The notes below the pieces were generated by a model. It was given only the letters and a program-made list of their open reading frames with translations, made no database searches and had not been told where the DNA came from. From Pararhizobium sp. IMCC3301 (GTDB taxonomy: Bacteria > Pseudomonadota > Alphaproteobacteria > Rhizobiales > GCA-2746425), in NCBI RefSeq assembly GCF_030758315.1, contig NZ_CP132336.1, forward strand, positions 3,873,001 to 3,937,000: 64,000 bases of DNA. Direction: 5' to 3'. Numbering within the stretch: position 1 is the first letter of the stretch; every line of letters starts with the position of its first letter. This document shows, piece by piece, positions 43,965-52,333 of the stretch. The position numbers were made by a program, and so were the translations under genes.

Positions 43965-45413
43965 ATGAGCGCCAGTTTCAAAGTCGATTGTGGCTCGCCA
44001 ACGACGCCTTTCCCGCATTACTGGGAGACTGTGGTCGGCAGTGGCCACGCGCCGCTCGCGCTCAGAGCGGATTGGCAGGCTCATCTTCGGCATTGCCAAC
44101 AAGACCTGGGTTTTCGCTATGTTCGCTTTCACGGCATCCTCAGTGACGATATGGGAACGCTCATCGACCAAAACGATCAACTGCTCTATTCGTTTCATAA
44201 CGCCGACACGATTTTTGATTTTCTCATGTCGATTGGCATGAAACCGTTTGTTGAACTGAGCTTCATGCCTCTGGCACTTTCATCCGGCGGCGAAATAGTT
44301 TTCCACTACAAGGGCAACATCTCGCCACCGCGCGACTTCGGCCAGTGGGAAACGCTGATCTCCAAACTAGTGGGCCATTGGGTGGAGCGCTACGGGCTGA
44401 AGGAAGTGTCGAGCTGGTTCTTCGAAGTGTGGAACGAGCCCAATCTGGACGCCTTCTGGACCGGCTCCCAGGCCGATTATTTTAAGCTCTACGCAACCAC
44501 GGCAAGGGCGGTGAAAGGCGTTAATGAAAGCCTACGCGTCGGCGGACCGGCAACGGCTGCCAGTGAATGGGTGGACGCGTTCGTCGAATTCTGCCGAAAA
44601 CACAAAGTGCCGTATGATTTTGTCAGCACCCACCATTATCCGACCGATGCCTTCGGAGATCCGGGCGACGATACGCTTACGCAATTGTCGAAAAGCCGCA
44701 TTGGTGTGCTCAACGAGCAGGTCGCTGTCGCGCACAGACAGGCTGGCGGAGCGCCGCTTTATTACACCGAATGGTGCACGTCCTCCAACTCCCGCGACAC
44801 ATTGCACGACGATCCCTATGCGGCGGCGTACATCGTCAAGACCATCATGGACATGGGCAATTTGGTCGAAGGTTACAGCTACTGGACATTTACCGACATT
44901 TTCGAGGAGAACTATTTTCCTTCCTTGCCATTTCACGGTGGTTTCGGGCTGACGAACATTCACGGCATTCCAAAGCCCGCTTACCGCGGTTACCAGTTGA
45001 TGCATGCACTGGGCGATCGTCAGCACGCGGTCGAAGGCAATCACCATACGGTCAGTGTCTGGGTCATATCGAGAAAGGACAGGACGACGGTCCTGATCAC
45101 CAATCTCGCACTGCCGCGTCACGACATTGAACAGGTCGGAGTTTCCGTAGTGCTGAAAGACCTGGCACCGTCGCGGGCGGCATGGATTGCCCGCATTGAC
45201 GACAGCAACGCCAACGCCAAAGCCTGCTGGGAAGCCATGAAAAAAATCGACTATCCCATACCGGATCAGGTTGCGCAGATGATGAAAGCGTCGGAATTGC
45301 AATGGACAGAACAGCAACTTGATTTGGAAGATGGCGCGCAGATTCTCAATTTCATGGTCCAGCCGCAATCGGTGACAGCCATCGAACTTCACCACAGTGA
45401 ACTCCAGAACTGA
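43965..45413 (+). CDS. Glycoside hydrolase family 39
   Basis: This 482-residue retaining glycosidase of clan GH-A has the acid/base Glu158 in EVWNEPNLDAFW and the nucleophile Glu269 in LYYTEWCTSS. The N-terminus FPHYWETVVGSGHAPLALR and GFRYVRFHGIL are typical of GH39 beta-xylosidase-like proteins. No signal peptide is seen, so it acts in the cytoplasm on imported oligosaccharide. AAGGAAA precedes the ATG. It is followed by the glycoamylase-domain hydrolase gene, and a truncated paralogue sits next to the cyclic glucan synthase gene, so a beta-1,2-glucan-derived substrate is plausible though GH39 is best known for xylosides. Confidence 0.88.
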   Translation: MSASFKVDCGSPTTPFPHYWETVVGSGHAPLALRADWQAHLRHCQQDLGFRYVRFHGILSDDMGTLIDQNDQLLYSFHNADTIFDFLMSIGMKPFVELSFMPLALSSGGEIVFHYKGNISPPRDFGQWETLISKLVGHWVERYGLKEVSSWFFEVWNEPNLDAFWTGSQADYFKLYATTARAVKGVNESLRVGGPATAASEWVDAFVEFCRKHKVPYDFVSTHHYPTDAFGDPGDDTLTQLSKSRIGVLNEQVAVAHRQAGGAPLYYTEWCTSSNSRDTLHDDPYAAAYIVKTIMDMGNLVEGYSYWTFTDIFEENYFPSLPFHGGFGLTNIHGIPKPAYRGYQLMHALGDRQHAVEGNHHTVSVWVISRKDRTTVLITNLALPRHDIEQVGVSVVLKDLAPSRAAWIARIDDSNANAKACWEAMKKIDYPIPDQVAQMMKASELQWTEQQLDLEDGAQILNFMVQPQSVTAIELHHSELQN

Positions 45414-45426
45414 GACGGCCGCACCG

Positions 45427-46719
45427 ATGGGGTTCAACAGGGAAGATATCGATAGCACGCTCGACCGGCTGCAAAAGGCGGCGTTCGAGTATTTCCTGCA
45501 CTACTCCAATCCGGCCAACGGACTTGTTCAGGATACCTCGCGCGAAGGGTCTCCGGCATCCATTGCTGTCGTCGGTTTCGCCCTGTCCTGCTATCCGGTG
45601 GGTGTGGAGCGTGGCTGGCTGGAGCGCGACAAGGCCTGTGATCTGACGCTTTCAACCCTGCGGTTTTTCGCGCAAAGCAGACAGAATTCCGCAGCCGATA
45701 AAGTGACCGGTTACAAAGGATTTTATTACCATTTTCTCGACATGAAGAGCGGCGAACGGGTCTGGAACTGCGAATTGTCGGTCATCGACTCGACGATGCT
45801 GATTGCGGGCGTGCTGACCGCAGGGCTGTATTTTGATCGCGATCAACCGCAAGAGCAGGAATTACGTGATCTGGCGCAGCAGCTTTACGATAAGGTGGAT
45901 TTTGACTGGGCACAGGATGAACGGGGCACCCTGACCCAGGGATGGACGCCGGCCGGTGGCTTCATCCATTACGATTGGGAAGGCTACAGCGAGGCGATTT
46001 TGCTCTATGCTCTGGCCGCTGCGTCGCGCGACATGCCGGATATGAATCGAGCCTACAATGCTTGGACCAAAACCTACCAGTGGGAACAAATCTATGACCA
46101 TGATTGTCTCTATGCTGGCCCGCTTTTCATTCATTTGTTTTCCCATGCATGGATCGACTTTCGCGAAATCCAGGATCCGTTCATGCGGGTGCGGAACACC
46201 GATTATTTCGCCAACACGGCCAGTGCAGTCGCCATTCAACGAGATTATTGTCAACGCAATCCGGGCAACTTTGCCCATTACGGTACGAACAGCTGGGGCA
46301 TTACTGCCTGCGACGGACCGGTTGGTGAATTGAAGACGCGCGACGGCAGCAAACGTCAGTTTTTCGGTTATGCCGCACGCGGCGTTCCCTACGGCCCCGA
46401 TGACGGCACACTGGCACCCTGGGCAGCGCTTGCGACCTTACCTTTTTCGCCAGACACCTCCATCGCCTGCCTCTTCAACATGCTGGAAAACTATCCCGGC
46501 GTGCTGGAAGCTGATCGCTTCACTGGCAGTTTCAATCCCTCATTGCCAGGCAAGGGCCCCGAGGGCTGGGTGTCGCCAGGATGCTACGGCCTCGACCAAG
46601 GACTGGTCGTCATGATGATCGAGAATTTCCGCTCCGGCATGATCTGGAAATTGACCCGCGGGTCGCCAATTTTCAGGCGCGGATTGACCGGAGCCGGTTT
46701 CAGCGGCGGATGGCTTTGA
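45427..46719 (+). CDS. Glycoamylase-domain hydrolase, GH144-like (beta-1,2-glucan)
   Basis: This 430-residue (alpha/alpha)6-barrel protein is of the PF10091 glycoamylase type, the family containing GH144 endo-beta-1,2-glucanases and sophorose-releasing enzymes. Visible blocks: LQKAAFEYFLHYSNPANGL, SIAVVGFALSCYPVGVERGW, CELSVIDSTMLIAGVLTAG, FIHYDWEGYSEAILLYALA and WGITACDGPVGE. No signal peptide is evident, unlike secreted GH144 enzymes. The ATG at 45427 is preferred; a GTG at 45397 would overlap the GH39 stop. It overlaps the flavoprotein gene by one base, forming a three-gene operon. The related GH189 domain lies inside the glucan synthase at 33601-42048. Confidence 0.8.
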   Translation: MGFNREDIDSTLDRLQKAAFEYFLHYSNPANGLVQDTSREGSPASIAVVGFALSCYPVGVERGWLERDKACDLTLSTLRFFAQSRQNSAADKVTGYKGFYYHFLDMKSGERVWNCELSVIDSTMLIAGVLTAGLYFDRDQPQEQELRDLAQQLYDKVDFDWAQDERGTLTQGWTPAGGFIHYDWEGYSEAILLYALAAASRDMPDMNRAYNAWTKTYQWEQIYDHDCLYAGPLFIHLFSHAWIDFREIQDPFMRVRNTDYFANTASAVAIQRDYCQRNPGNFAHYGTNSWGITACDGPVGELKTRDGSKRQFFGYAARGVPYGPDDGTLAPWAALATLPFSPDTSIACLFNMLENYPGVLEADRFTGSFNPSLPGKGPEGWVSPGCYGLDQGLVVMMIENFRSGMIWKLTRGSPIFRRGLTGAGFSGGWL

Positions 46720-48230
46720 TGACTAGGCACGCACAACAAACTCCATGGCAGGAATTTCGGCAAAATGTCCGACCCGCAGAATGGACCAATCCGGTTCCTG
46801 CCGGGCAATACAATCTGGTCGTCGTCGGCGCTGGCCCGGCAGGCCTGGTTGCAGCACGGCTCGCAGCAGGCATGGGCGGCAGGGTTGCACTGGTCGAGCG
46901 CAATCTGCTGGGTGGCGATTGCCTCAATGTCGGCTGCGTACCGACGAAAAGCTTGATCAGAACTGCCAATGTTTGCTGGGAAATCGATAATGCTGAAAGC
47001 TTCGGCACTGCGAGGCAGGGGCCGCACAAGCTTGACTTCAAGGCAACGATGGATCGCCTGCGGCAAATTCAGGCCGAAGCGAGCCGCAACGATTCAGCAG
47101 CTGCTCTCACCCGTGACGGCATCGACGTCTATTTCGGCGAGTGCCGTTTCGTTGGCCGGAACTGTCTCGAAGTCGATGGTCAGACGCTGACTTTTGCCAA
47201 AGCGCTGATCGCCACCGGTGCAAGGCAAATGCCGCTCGATATCGAAGGTGCGGAGGAAGCTGGCTATCTCGATATTTCCGGTCTGTTGGCCCTCGATGAG
47301 CTTCCTCAGCGGCTGATGGTGATCGGAGGCGGACCGCTGGGAACTGAAATAGCTCAAGCCTGTTGCCGAATGGGCAGCAAGGTTATTCTGGTTCACGATG
47401 AACCGAAATTCCTGCCCCGCGAAGAGCGCGATGCGGCGGTGTTGCTGTCCGACTCGCTGGCGCGGGATGGTATCGAAATCCGATTGAACACGACGGCAAC
47501 CCTCATCGAAAAAAAGGGCAAGATGCGCGAAGTGACGCTTTGTTCGTACAGCGATTCCTGGACAACGCAGGTCGATGCGATTCTCGCCGGGATCGGTCGC
47601 ATGCCCAATGTCGACGATCTGGGACTTGATGCGGTTGGCGTTGAATTCAACAGGAAAACCGGCATTCAGGTCGATGATTTTATGCGCACATCCAACCGGC
47701 GAATCTTTGCCGCAGGCGATGTTTGCCTGTCGCACAAATTTACCCATGTGGCCGAGGCCTCGGCCCGCATTGCCACCTTGAATGCTCTGACCGTGCCGGT
47801 GCATCGCATGAGCAAATTTGTTTTGCCATGGTGCACCTATACACAACCGGAAATTGCTCATGTCGGCATGCATGTGCCGCAAGCCAACGCGAGCGGCATG
47901 GACGTGAAAACCTACACCGTGATGATGCATCAGGTTGACAGGTCGATCACCGATGGCCAGCATTCTGGCTTCGTCAAGGTGCATACGCTGATTGGCAGCG
48001 ACAGTATCGTCGGCGCGACCATCGTTGCCAATGAGGCCGGTGAGATGATCAACGAAATTACATTGGCCATGCAGCGCGGTATCGGTCTGCGGAAGATCGC
48101 GGATGTCATCCACACCTATCCGACCAAGGCTATGGCCATCAGGCTGGTAGCGCAGCAATGCCAGAAAGACCTTGTCCTCCCCTTGCTGCAACGCCTGGTT
48201 GGACAATGGTTGAGATGGCGTGCGGGCTAA
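46719..48230 (+). CDS. FAD-dependent disulfide oxidoreductase (mercuric reductase/lipoamide dehydrogenase-like)
   Basis: This 503-residue class I pyridine-nucleotide disulfide oxidoreductase has the FAD motif LVVVGAGPAGLVAARLA (residue 33 on), redox-active Cys68 and Cys73 in GGDCLNVGCVPTKS, the NAD(P)H motif LMVIGGGPLGTEIAQ, and the second FAD motif IFAAGDVC. The C-terminal active-site segment reads VIHTYPTKAMAIRL, where classical lipoamide dehydrogenase has HAHPTLSE, so the usual His-Glu pair is altered. A short extra N-terminus precedes the fold. Start ATG overlaps the upstream stop (TGATG); an ATG nine bases earlier is possible. The electron acceptor is unknown. Confidence 0.85.
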   Translation: MTRHAQQTPWQEFRQNVRPAEWTNPVPAGQYNLVVVGAGPAGLVAARLAAGMGGRVALVERNLLGGDCLNVGCVPTKSLIRTANVCWEIDNAESFGTARQGPHKLDFKATMDRLRQIQAEASRNDSAAALTRDGIDVYFGECRFVGRNCLEVDGQTLTFAKALIATGARQMPLDIEGAEEAGYLDISGLLALDELPQRLMVIGGGPLGTEIAQACCRMGSKVILVHDEPKFLPREERDAAVLLSDSLARDGIEIRLNTTATLIEKKGKMREVTLCSYSDSWTTQVDAILAGIGRMPNVDDLGLDAVGVEFNRKTGIQVDDFMRTSNRRIFAAGDVCLSHKFTHVAEASARIATLNALTVPVHRMSKFVLPWCTYTQPEIAHVGMHVPQANASGMDVKTYTVMMHQVDRSITDGQHSGFVKVHTLIGSDSIVGATIVANEAGEMINEITLAMQRGIGLRKIADVIHTYPTKAMAIRLVAQQCQKDLVLPLLQRLVGQWLRWRAG

Positions 48231-48316
48231 CGCGCCGCGCTTTCCGTAATTGAGGACACATGAAACGATCTAGCAGCCTGTCAGCCGCCCCGATTACAAG
48301 AGCTGATCGGTTCGGG

Positions 48317-49243
48317 TTACCTGCCCGGAGGCTTGTCAGAGGCGGGCCCGAGATGCCGACCGAGTTCGACGATGACATCGCTCGCGATCTTGGGCAGGAC
48401 GTCGCCGGCGCGGGTCAGGATCGCCGTCTTGCGATCGCGGCTGGCGAGTGTGTCCAGCAGGACGACGCGGTCGCCGTGGTCGATGCCGATCATCTGCGCG
48501 TTGGCGATGGCCAGGAAATCCGTTCGCGCCAGGACATCCAGCGTCAGCACGTTAGATTCGATGGTCATCCGCGGCATTGGCGGCACCTTGCCCGCCGCCA
48601 GAAACAGGCCGGTCACATAGCGCCAGGAATACGTCTCGGGGCGGGCGCTGATCCACTCCCACCGGCTTAGATCGTCCAAGCCGATCCTCTTGGCCCGGGT
48701 CAGCGGATGATCGCGCCGCACCGCCACGCCTTGCCGGTCGGGGCGAAAGTACCTTGCTTCGACCCCGGTCAGATCATCCAGCTCGCTGGGCGTCGCCAGC
48801 ACAAGATCAAGGTCGCCATTGCGAAGATTGTCGATCATCTGCCAAGACTGGTGATCGGAAATCAGCGTTATCCGGGAGCCCCGCGCGTCCCCGGCAAATG
48901 CGCTAAGCACCTGAGGAACGACCTGTCGCAGCGCCCAGCGGATCGCCACCCCGATCCGAATCTCGGCGTTGCCCCCTTCGATCTGGGCCCGTAGCGCACC
49001 GGCGGCCCTGCTCAGCTGATTATCCAGCAGACGGGCATGGCGCAAAAGAGTTTTGCCCAGTCGGGTCAGCCGGACGCCCTGGGGCTGCCGCTCGAACAAT
49101 TCACCGCCTGCCTGGCCTTCCAGGGCGCGGATACTTTTGGTCATGCCGGCCTGCGAAATATGACATTGCGCGGCGGCGCGGTTGATGCTGCCGAATTCCA
49201 CCACAGCCAGAAAATGCGCCAGTCTTCGGGTGTTGAACGGCAT
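48317..49243 (-). CDS. LysR-family transcriptional regulator
   Basis: This 308-residue regulator has an N-terminal HTH (LAHFLAVVEFGSINRAAAQC, then HISQAGMTKSIRALEGQAG) and a periplasmic-binding-like effector domain (IRIGVAIRWALRQVVPQVLS onward). It is transcribed away from the TctCBA-sulfatase operon across a 159-base intergenic region that contains two direct repeats (49328-49372). By the usual LysR scheme it should activate that operon with the imported compound as co-inducer. Bases 48231-48316 between this stop and the flavoprotein stop hold nothing recognisable. Confidence 0.9.
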   Translation of the reverse strand: MPFNTRRLAHFLAVVEFGSINRAAAQCHISQAGMTKSIRALEGQAGGELFERQPQGVRLTRLGKTLLRHARLLDNQLSRAAGALRAQIEGGNAEIRIGVAIRWALRQVVPQVLSAFAGDARGSRITLISDHQSWQMIDNLRNGDLDLVLATPSELDDLTGVEARYFRPDRQGVAVRRDHPLTRAKRIGLDDLSRWEWISARPETYSWRYVTGLFLAAGKVPPMPRMTIESNVLTLDVLARTDFLAIANAQMIGIDHGDRVVLLDTLASRDRKTAILTRAGDVLPKIASDVIVELGRHLGPASDKPPGR

Positions 49244-49327
49244 GCCTATACGCTTCCTCTTCGCTCCCGAAGCCGAGGCTTGGGGGATAGCTTTCTGTTA
49301 TACCTCTAGTCGCATCCCTGTACTACT

Positions 49328-49372
49328 CCGGGGGCCAAGGGCATGCTAATCCGGGGTCAAGGGCATGCTCAA
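49328..49372. promoter_or_regulatory. Tandem direct repeat in lysR-tctC intergenic region
   Basis: Two consecutive copies (23 and 22 bases) begin CCGGGG and share CAAGGGCATGCT; each contains the palindrome GCATGC. They lie 30-75 bases before tctC. Two helical turns between equivalent points fit cooperative binding by a regulator, most simply the divergent LysR protein, though LysR sites are usually T-N11-A rather than this type. Confidence 0.55.
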
Positions 49373-49402
49373 CTCACTACAGAGATTTGAAAGGATGAAA
49401 CT

Positions 49403-50362
49403 ATGAGATTTCTGACGCGTATCCTAGGACTTTCACTTGCGGGCTTGATTTCGACGGCGGCGTACGCCCAATCCGATTATCCCAGCGAACCGTTACGGAT
49501 CATCGTACCGACCGATGCCGGCGGCAGCGTTGATGCGTTGGCGCGCATCTTTCAGCGCGGCATTGAAAAACAAAAGGTTTACCCCTCGGTTGTGGTCGTC
49601 AACCTGCCCGGTGCCGGCGGCACGATCGGCACTCGCGCGCTGCGCGAGGCGAAACCTGACGGTTATACCATCGCACTGTGGACATCGGGGGTCATCACAT
49701 CGAAGGCGATGGGCGTAGTGGATTACGATCACACCGCCTTTACCGTTCTGGGCGGCACTGGCCAGACCGAAATCGGCATGGGTGTGCTTGATTCCTCACC
49801 GATCAAGACACCGCAGGATCTGATCGAGATGTCCAAGGCCAATCCCGGTAGCATCACGGTCGCGACCAACATCGGCCTGCCGGTGTTTTTCATCCCGATG
49901 ATGTTTCAGGAAGAAGCCGGAATCGAGATGAAGTTCGTCCAGATCGGTGGTGGCGCAAAACGTCTGGCGTCGATCCTCGGCGGCCATACCGATATCGCGC
50001 AATTCTCGGTCTCGGAATTTCAGCAGTACAAGGAAAGCGGATTGCGGCCTCTGTTCCTCTATTCGCAAGAGCGCAGCGCTGAGCTTCCGGATGTACCGAC
50101 AGCCGTTGAATCGGGAGTGAACCTGTCGATCACCGAACCGCGAATCTGGATTGCCCCGGCCGGTCTGGGAGACGCCGAAGCGGCGAAACTGCGCGAGGTC
50201 CTGTCGACCGTCGCCGCCGACCCCAATATCGTTGCCGAACTGGAAGGCCAGGGCATCGACCCCACGTGGTATGGCCCGGAGCCGACCAAGGAGCAACTGG
50301 ACGACGCTGCGGCCCGGACCGAGCCATTGGCCGCCGCCGCCCGCGGCATGTCAGGACAGTAA
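49403..50362 (+). CDS. TTT-system periplasmic substrate-binding protein (TctC family), third system
   Basis: This 319-residue receptor has a signal peptide (TRILGLSLAGLISTAAYA, cleavage before QSDYPSE). TctC motifs are LRIIVPTDAGGSVDALARIF, VVNLPGAGGTIGTRALREA and DGYTIALWTSG. It captures the compound for the third TTT transporter. It is followed after eight bases by tctB, then tctA and two sulfatase genes in one operon, so its ligand is probably a sulfated organic acid or its precursor. The start is the ATG after GAAAGGATG. Confidence 0.92.
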   Translation: MRFLTRILGLSLAGLISTAAYAQSDYPSEPLRIIVPTDAGGSVDALARIFQRGIEKQKVYPSVVVVNLPGAGGTIGTRALREAKPDGYTIALWTSGVITSKAMGVVDYDHTAFTVLGGTGQTEIGMGVLDSSPIKTPQDLIEMSKANPGSITVATNIGLPVFFIPMMFQEEAGIEMKFVQIGGGAKRLASILGGHTDIAQFSVSEFQQYKESGLRPLFLYSQERSAELPDVPTAVESGVNLSITEPRIWIAPAGLGDAEAAKLREVLSTVAADPNIVAELEGQGIDPTWYGPEPTKEQLDDAAARTEPLAAAARGMSGQ

Positions 50363-50369
50363 GGTCGCC

Positions 50370-50846
50370 GTGACGAAAGATACTGCATTGCGCGTCGACA
50401 ACGCGGCGTGGTTCGCCTGTGGTCTCGGCCTTGTGGTCGCAGCCGTGTTGCTGGTTGCGGCGCGCAATATCGCACCGCCGATTTTCGACCCTGTCGGATC
50501 GGCGGCGCTACCGCGGGCCTGCGCTGTGGCGTTGATCGGCACCAGCATCGGGATCCTCATCGAGGCCGCGTTGCGGACGCGGCGTGGTCTGACCCCGCCG
50601 GTGGCCGGGCGGATTCGACCCGGCACCGTCGGCACCTTTGCCCTGATGACGGCCTATCTGGCGGCGATGCAACTGGGTCTGGGCTTCACGCTTTCGACCA
50701 TCCTGTTCACCGCGCTGGCGATCCCGTTGGTCTCGCATTCGCTTCGCTCGATCCCCTTGGCGATCGGAACCGCGCTGTTGATGGGGTTCGGAGGCAACTG
50801 GGTGTTCACTTCGGTCTTCTTCGTCGATCTGCCGGGGTTCGGATGA
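50370..50846 (+). CDS. TTT-system small membrane subunit (TctB family), third system
   Basis: This 158-residue protein has four hydrophobic segments (AWFACGLGLVVAAVLLVAA, ACAVALIGTSIGILIEAAL, GTFALMTAYLAAMQLGLGF, and SIPLAIGTALLMGFGGNWVF) in the TctB pattern. It probably starts at GTG (encoding MTKDTALRV) with AAGG just upstream, because no ATG fits without overlapping tctC heavily. It overlaps tctA by four bases (ATGA). It acts with TctA in the inner membrane. Confidence 0.82.
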   Translation: MTKDTALRVDNAAWFACGLGLVVAAVLLVAARNIAPPIFDPVGSAALPRACAVALIGTSIGILIEAALRTRRGLTPPVAGRIRPGTVGTFALMTAYLAAMQLGLGFTLSTILFTALAIPLVSHSLRSIPLAIGTALLMGFGGNWVFTSVFFVDLPGFG

Positions 50847-52333
50847 TACAGGGCCTGATCGACGCACTGACGCCGATGGCGCTGTTCTGGACCTTTGTCG
50901 GAACTTCGACCGGGATTTTGGTCGGCGCTATCCCCGGCCTTGGCGGCGGCATGCTGATGGCGCTGGTATTGCCATTGACCTTTGCGATGGCGCCCCTGTC
51001 GGCGATCCTGATGCTGATCGGCATCCATGTCGGTTCGGTCAGCGGCGGCCTGATCAGCGCCACACTGTTGAAGATGCCCGGCACGCCGTCTTCGGTGATG
51101 ACCACGTTTGACGGCCATCCCATGGCATTGAGCGGCAAACCCGAACGCGCCCTGAGCCTTGGCATCGGCAGTTCCCTGATCGGCGGCTTGTTCGCGGGCG
51201 TGGTGTTGGCGCTGCTGGCGCCGCCGCTGTCGTTCTGGGCGTTGAAGTTCGGCCCATGGGATCTTGCTGCGCTGATCCTGGTGGCGCTGGTGCTGGTGGC
51301 AGCGATCTCGCAAGGTTCGATGTTGAAGGGGCTGTTCTCGGCCACGCTTGGCGTCGTCGCGGCGCTGCCCGGTCTGGCGGAATCCGATGGCCAACTGCGC
51401 TATACCTTCGGGTTCGACGACATGGCGGCCGGGTTCCGGTTGCTGCCGGTGCTGCTGGGCGTGTTCGTCGTCAGCCAATTGTTGAATGAAACCGACAAGG
51501 CATTGGGAACGGGTAACCTGATCCGGCTGGGCAAACGCACCGCCTTTCCGAAACTGAAGGTCTGGCGCGCCCAGACCGGCAACATCATCCGGTCTTCGGC
51601 GATCGGCACCTTCGTCGGCATCCTGCCCGGAGTCGGTGCCAGCATCTCGGCGATGGTTGCCTATGGCATGGCGCGCACATTCTCCAAAACGCCGGAAAAG
51701 TTTGGCACTGGCCACGATGAAGGCATTGTCGCGTCCGAGGCCGCCAATAACGCCAATGTCGGCGGCGCGCTGATCCCGCTGATCACGCTGGGGATCCCCG
51801 GTGCGCCGGTCGATGCCCTGTTGCTGGGGGCGATGGTCATGCACCAGATCCAACCCGGACCGCTGCTGTTCACCACCAATGGCAATCTGGTCTGGGCGAT
51901 GATCGCCGCCTATTTCATCGCGAATATCATGATGTTTGTCATTATGGCGGGCAGCTATCGCCAGATCGCCCGCGTCATCACGATCCCGACGCATTATCTG
52001 GTGCCGGTGGTCTTTGTGTTTTGCGTCATCGGGTCGTTTTCGACGGGCAGCCGGTTGTTCGATGTCTGGGTGATGCTGGGGTTTGGGCTTTTGGGATACG
52101 TGTTGGACCGCGCGCGGGTGCCGCTTGGGCCGTTCATCATCGGTCTGGTGCTGGCGACGCCCTTCGAATCCGAGTTGCGCACGGCGTTGCAATTGTCCGA
52201 CGGTTCGCTGCTGGCGATCGTGGATCATCCCGTGGCGCTGGTCTTCGTCGTGCTTTCCTTCGTCATGCTGATGATGCCGCTGCTGCGTCGCCCCGGCCGG
52301 GCGGTGGTGATTGCGGAGGAAGAAGAAAGCTGA
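50843..52333 (+). CDS. TTT-system large membrane subunit (TctA family), third system
   Basis: This 496-residue permease has GILVGAIPGLGGGMLMALVL near residue 25, LLKMPGTPSSVMTTFDGHP near residue 75, and SEAANNANVGGALIPLITLG around residue 295, the conserved TctA blocks. The start at ATG 50843 gives MIQGLIDALTP; the open frame upstream runs through tctB and is not used. The last base of the stop codon is the first base of the first sulfatase start (TGATG), so transport and desulfation genes are translationally coupled. A long minus-strand ORF over this gene is an artefact of GC-rich codon use. Confidence 0.93.
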   Translation: MIQGLIDALTPMALFWTFVGTSTGILVGAIPGLGGGMLMALVLPLTFAMAPLSAILMLIGIHVGSVSGGLISATLLKMPGTPSSVMTTFDGHPMALSGKPERALSLGIGSSLIGGLFAGVVLALLAPPLSFWALKFGPWDLAALILVALVLVAAISQGSMLKGLFSATLGVVAALPGLAESDGQLRYTFGFDDMAAGFRLLPVLLGVFVVSQLLNETDKALGTGNLIRLGKRTAFPKLKVWRAQTGNIIRSSAIGTFVGILPGVGASISAMVAYGMARTFSKTPEKFGTGHDEGIVASEAANNANVGGALIPLITLGIPGAPVDALLLGAMVMHQIQPGPLLFTTNGNLVWAMIAAYFIANIMMFVIMAGSYRQIARVITIPTHYLVPVVFVFCVIGSFSTGSRLFDVWVMLGFGLLGYVLDRARVPLGPFIIGLVLATPFESELRTALQLSDGSLLAIVDHPVALVFVVLSFVMLMMPLLRRPGRAVVIAEEEES

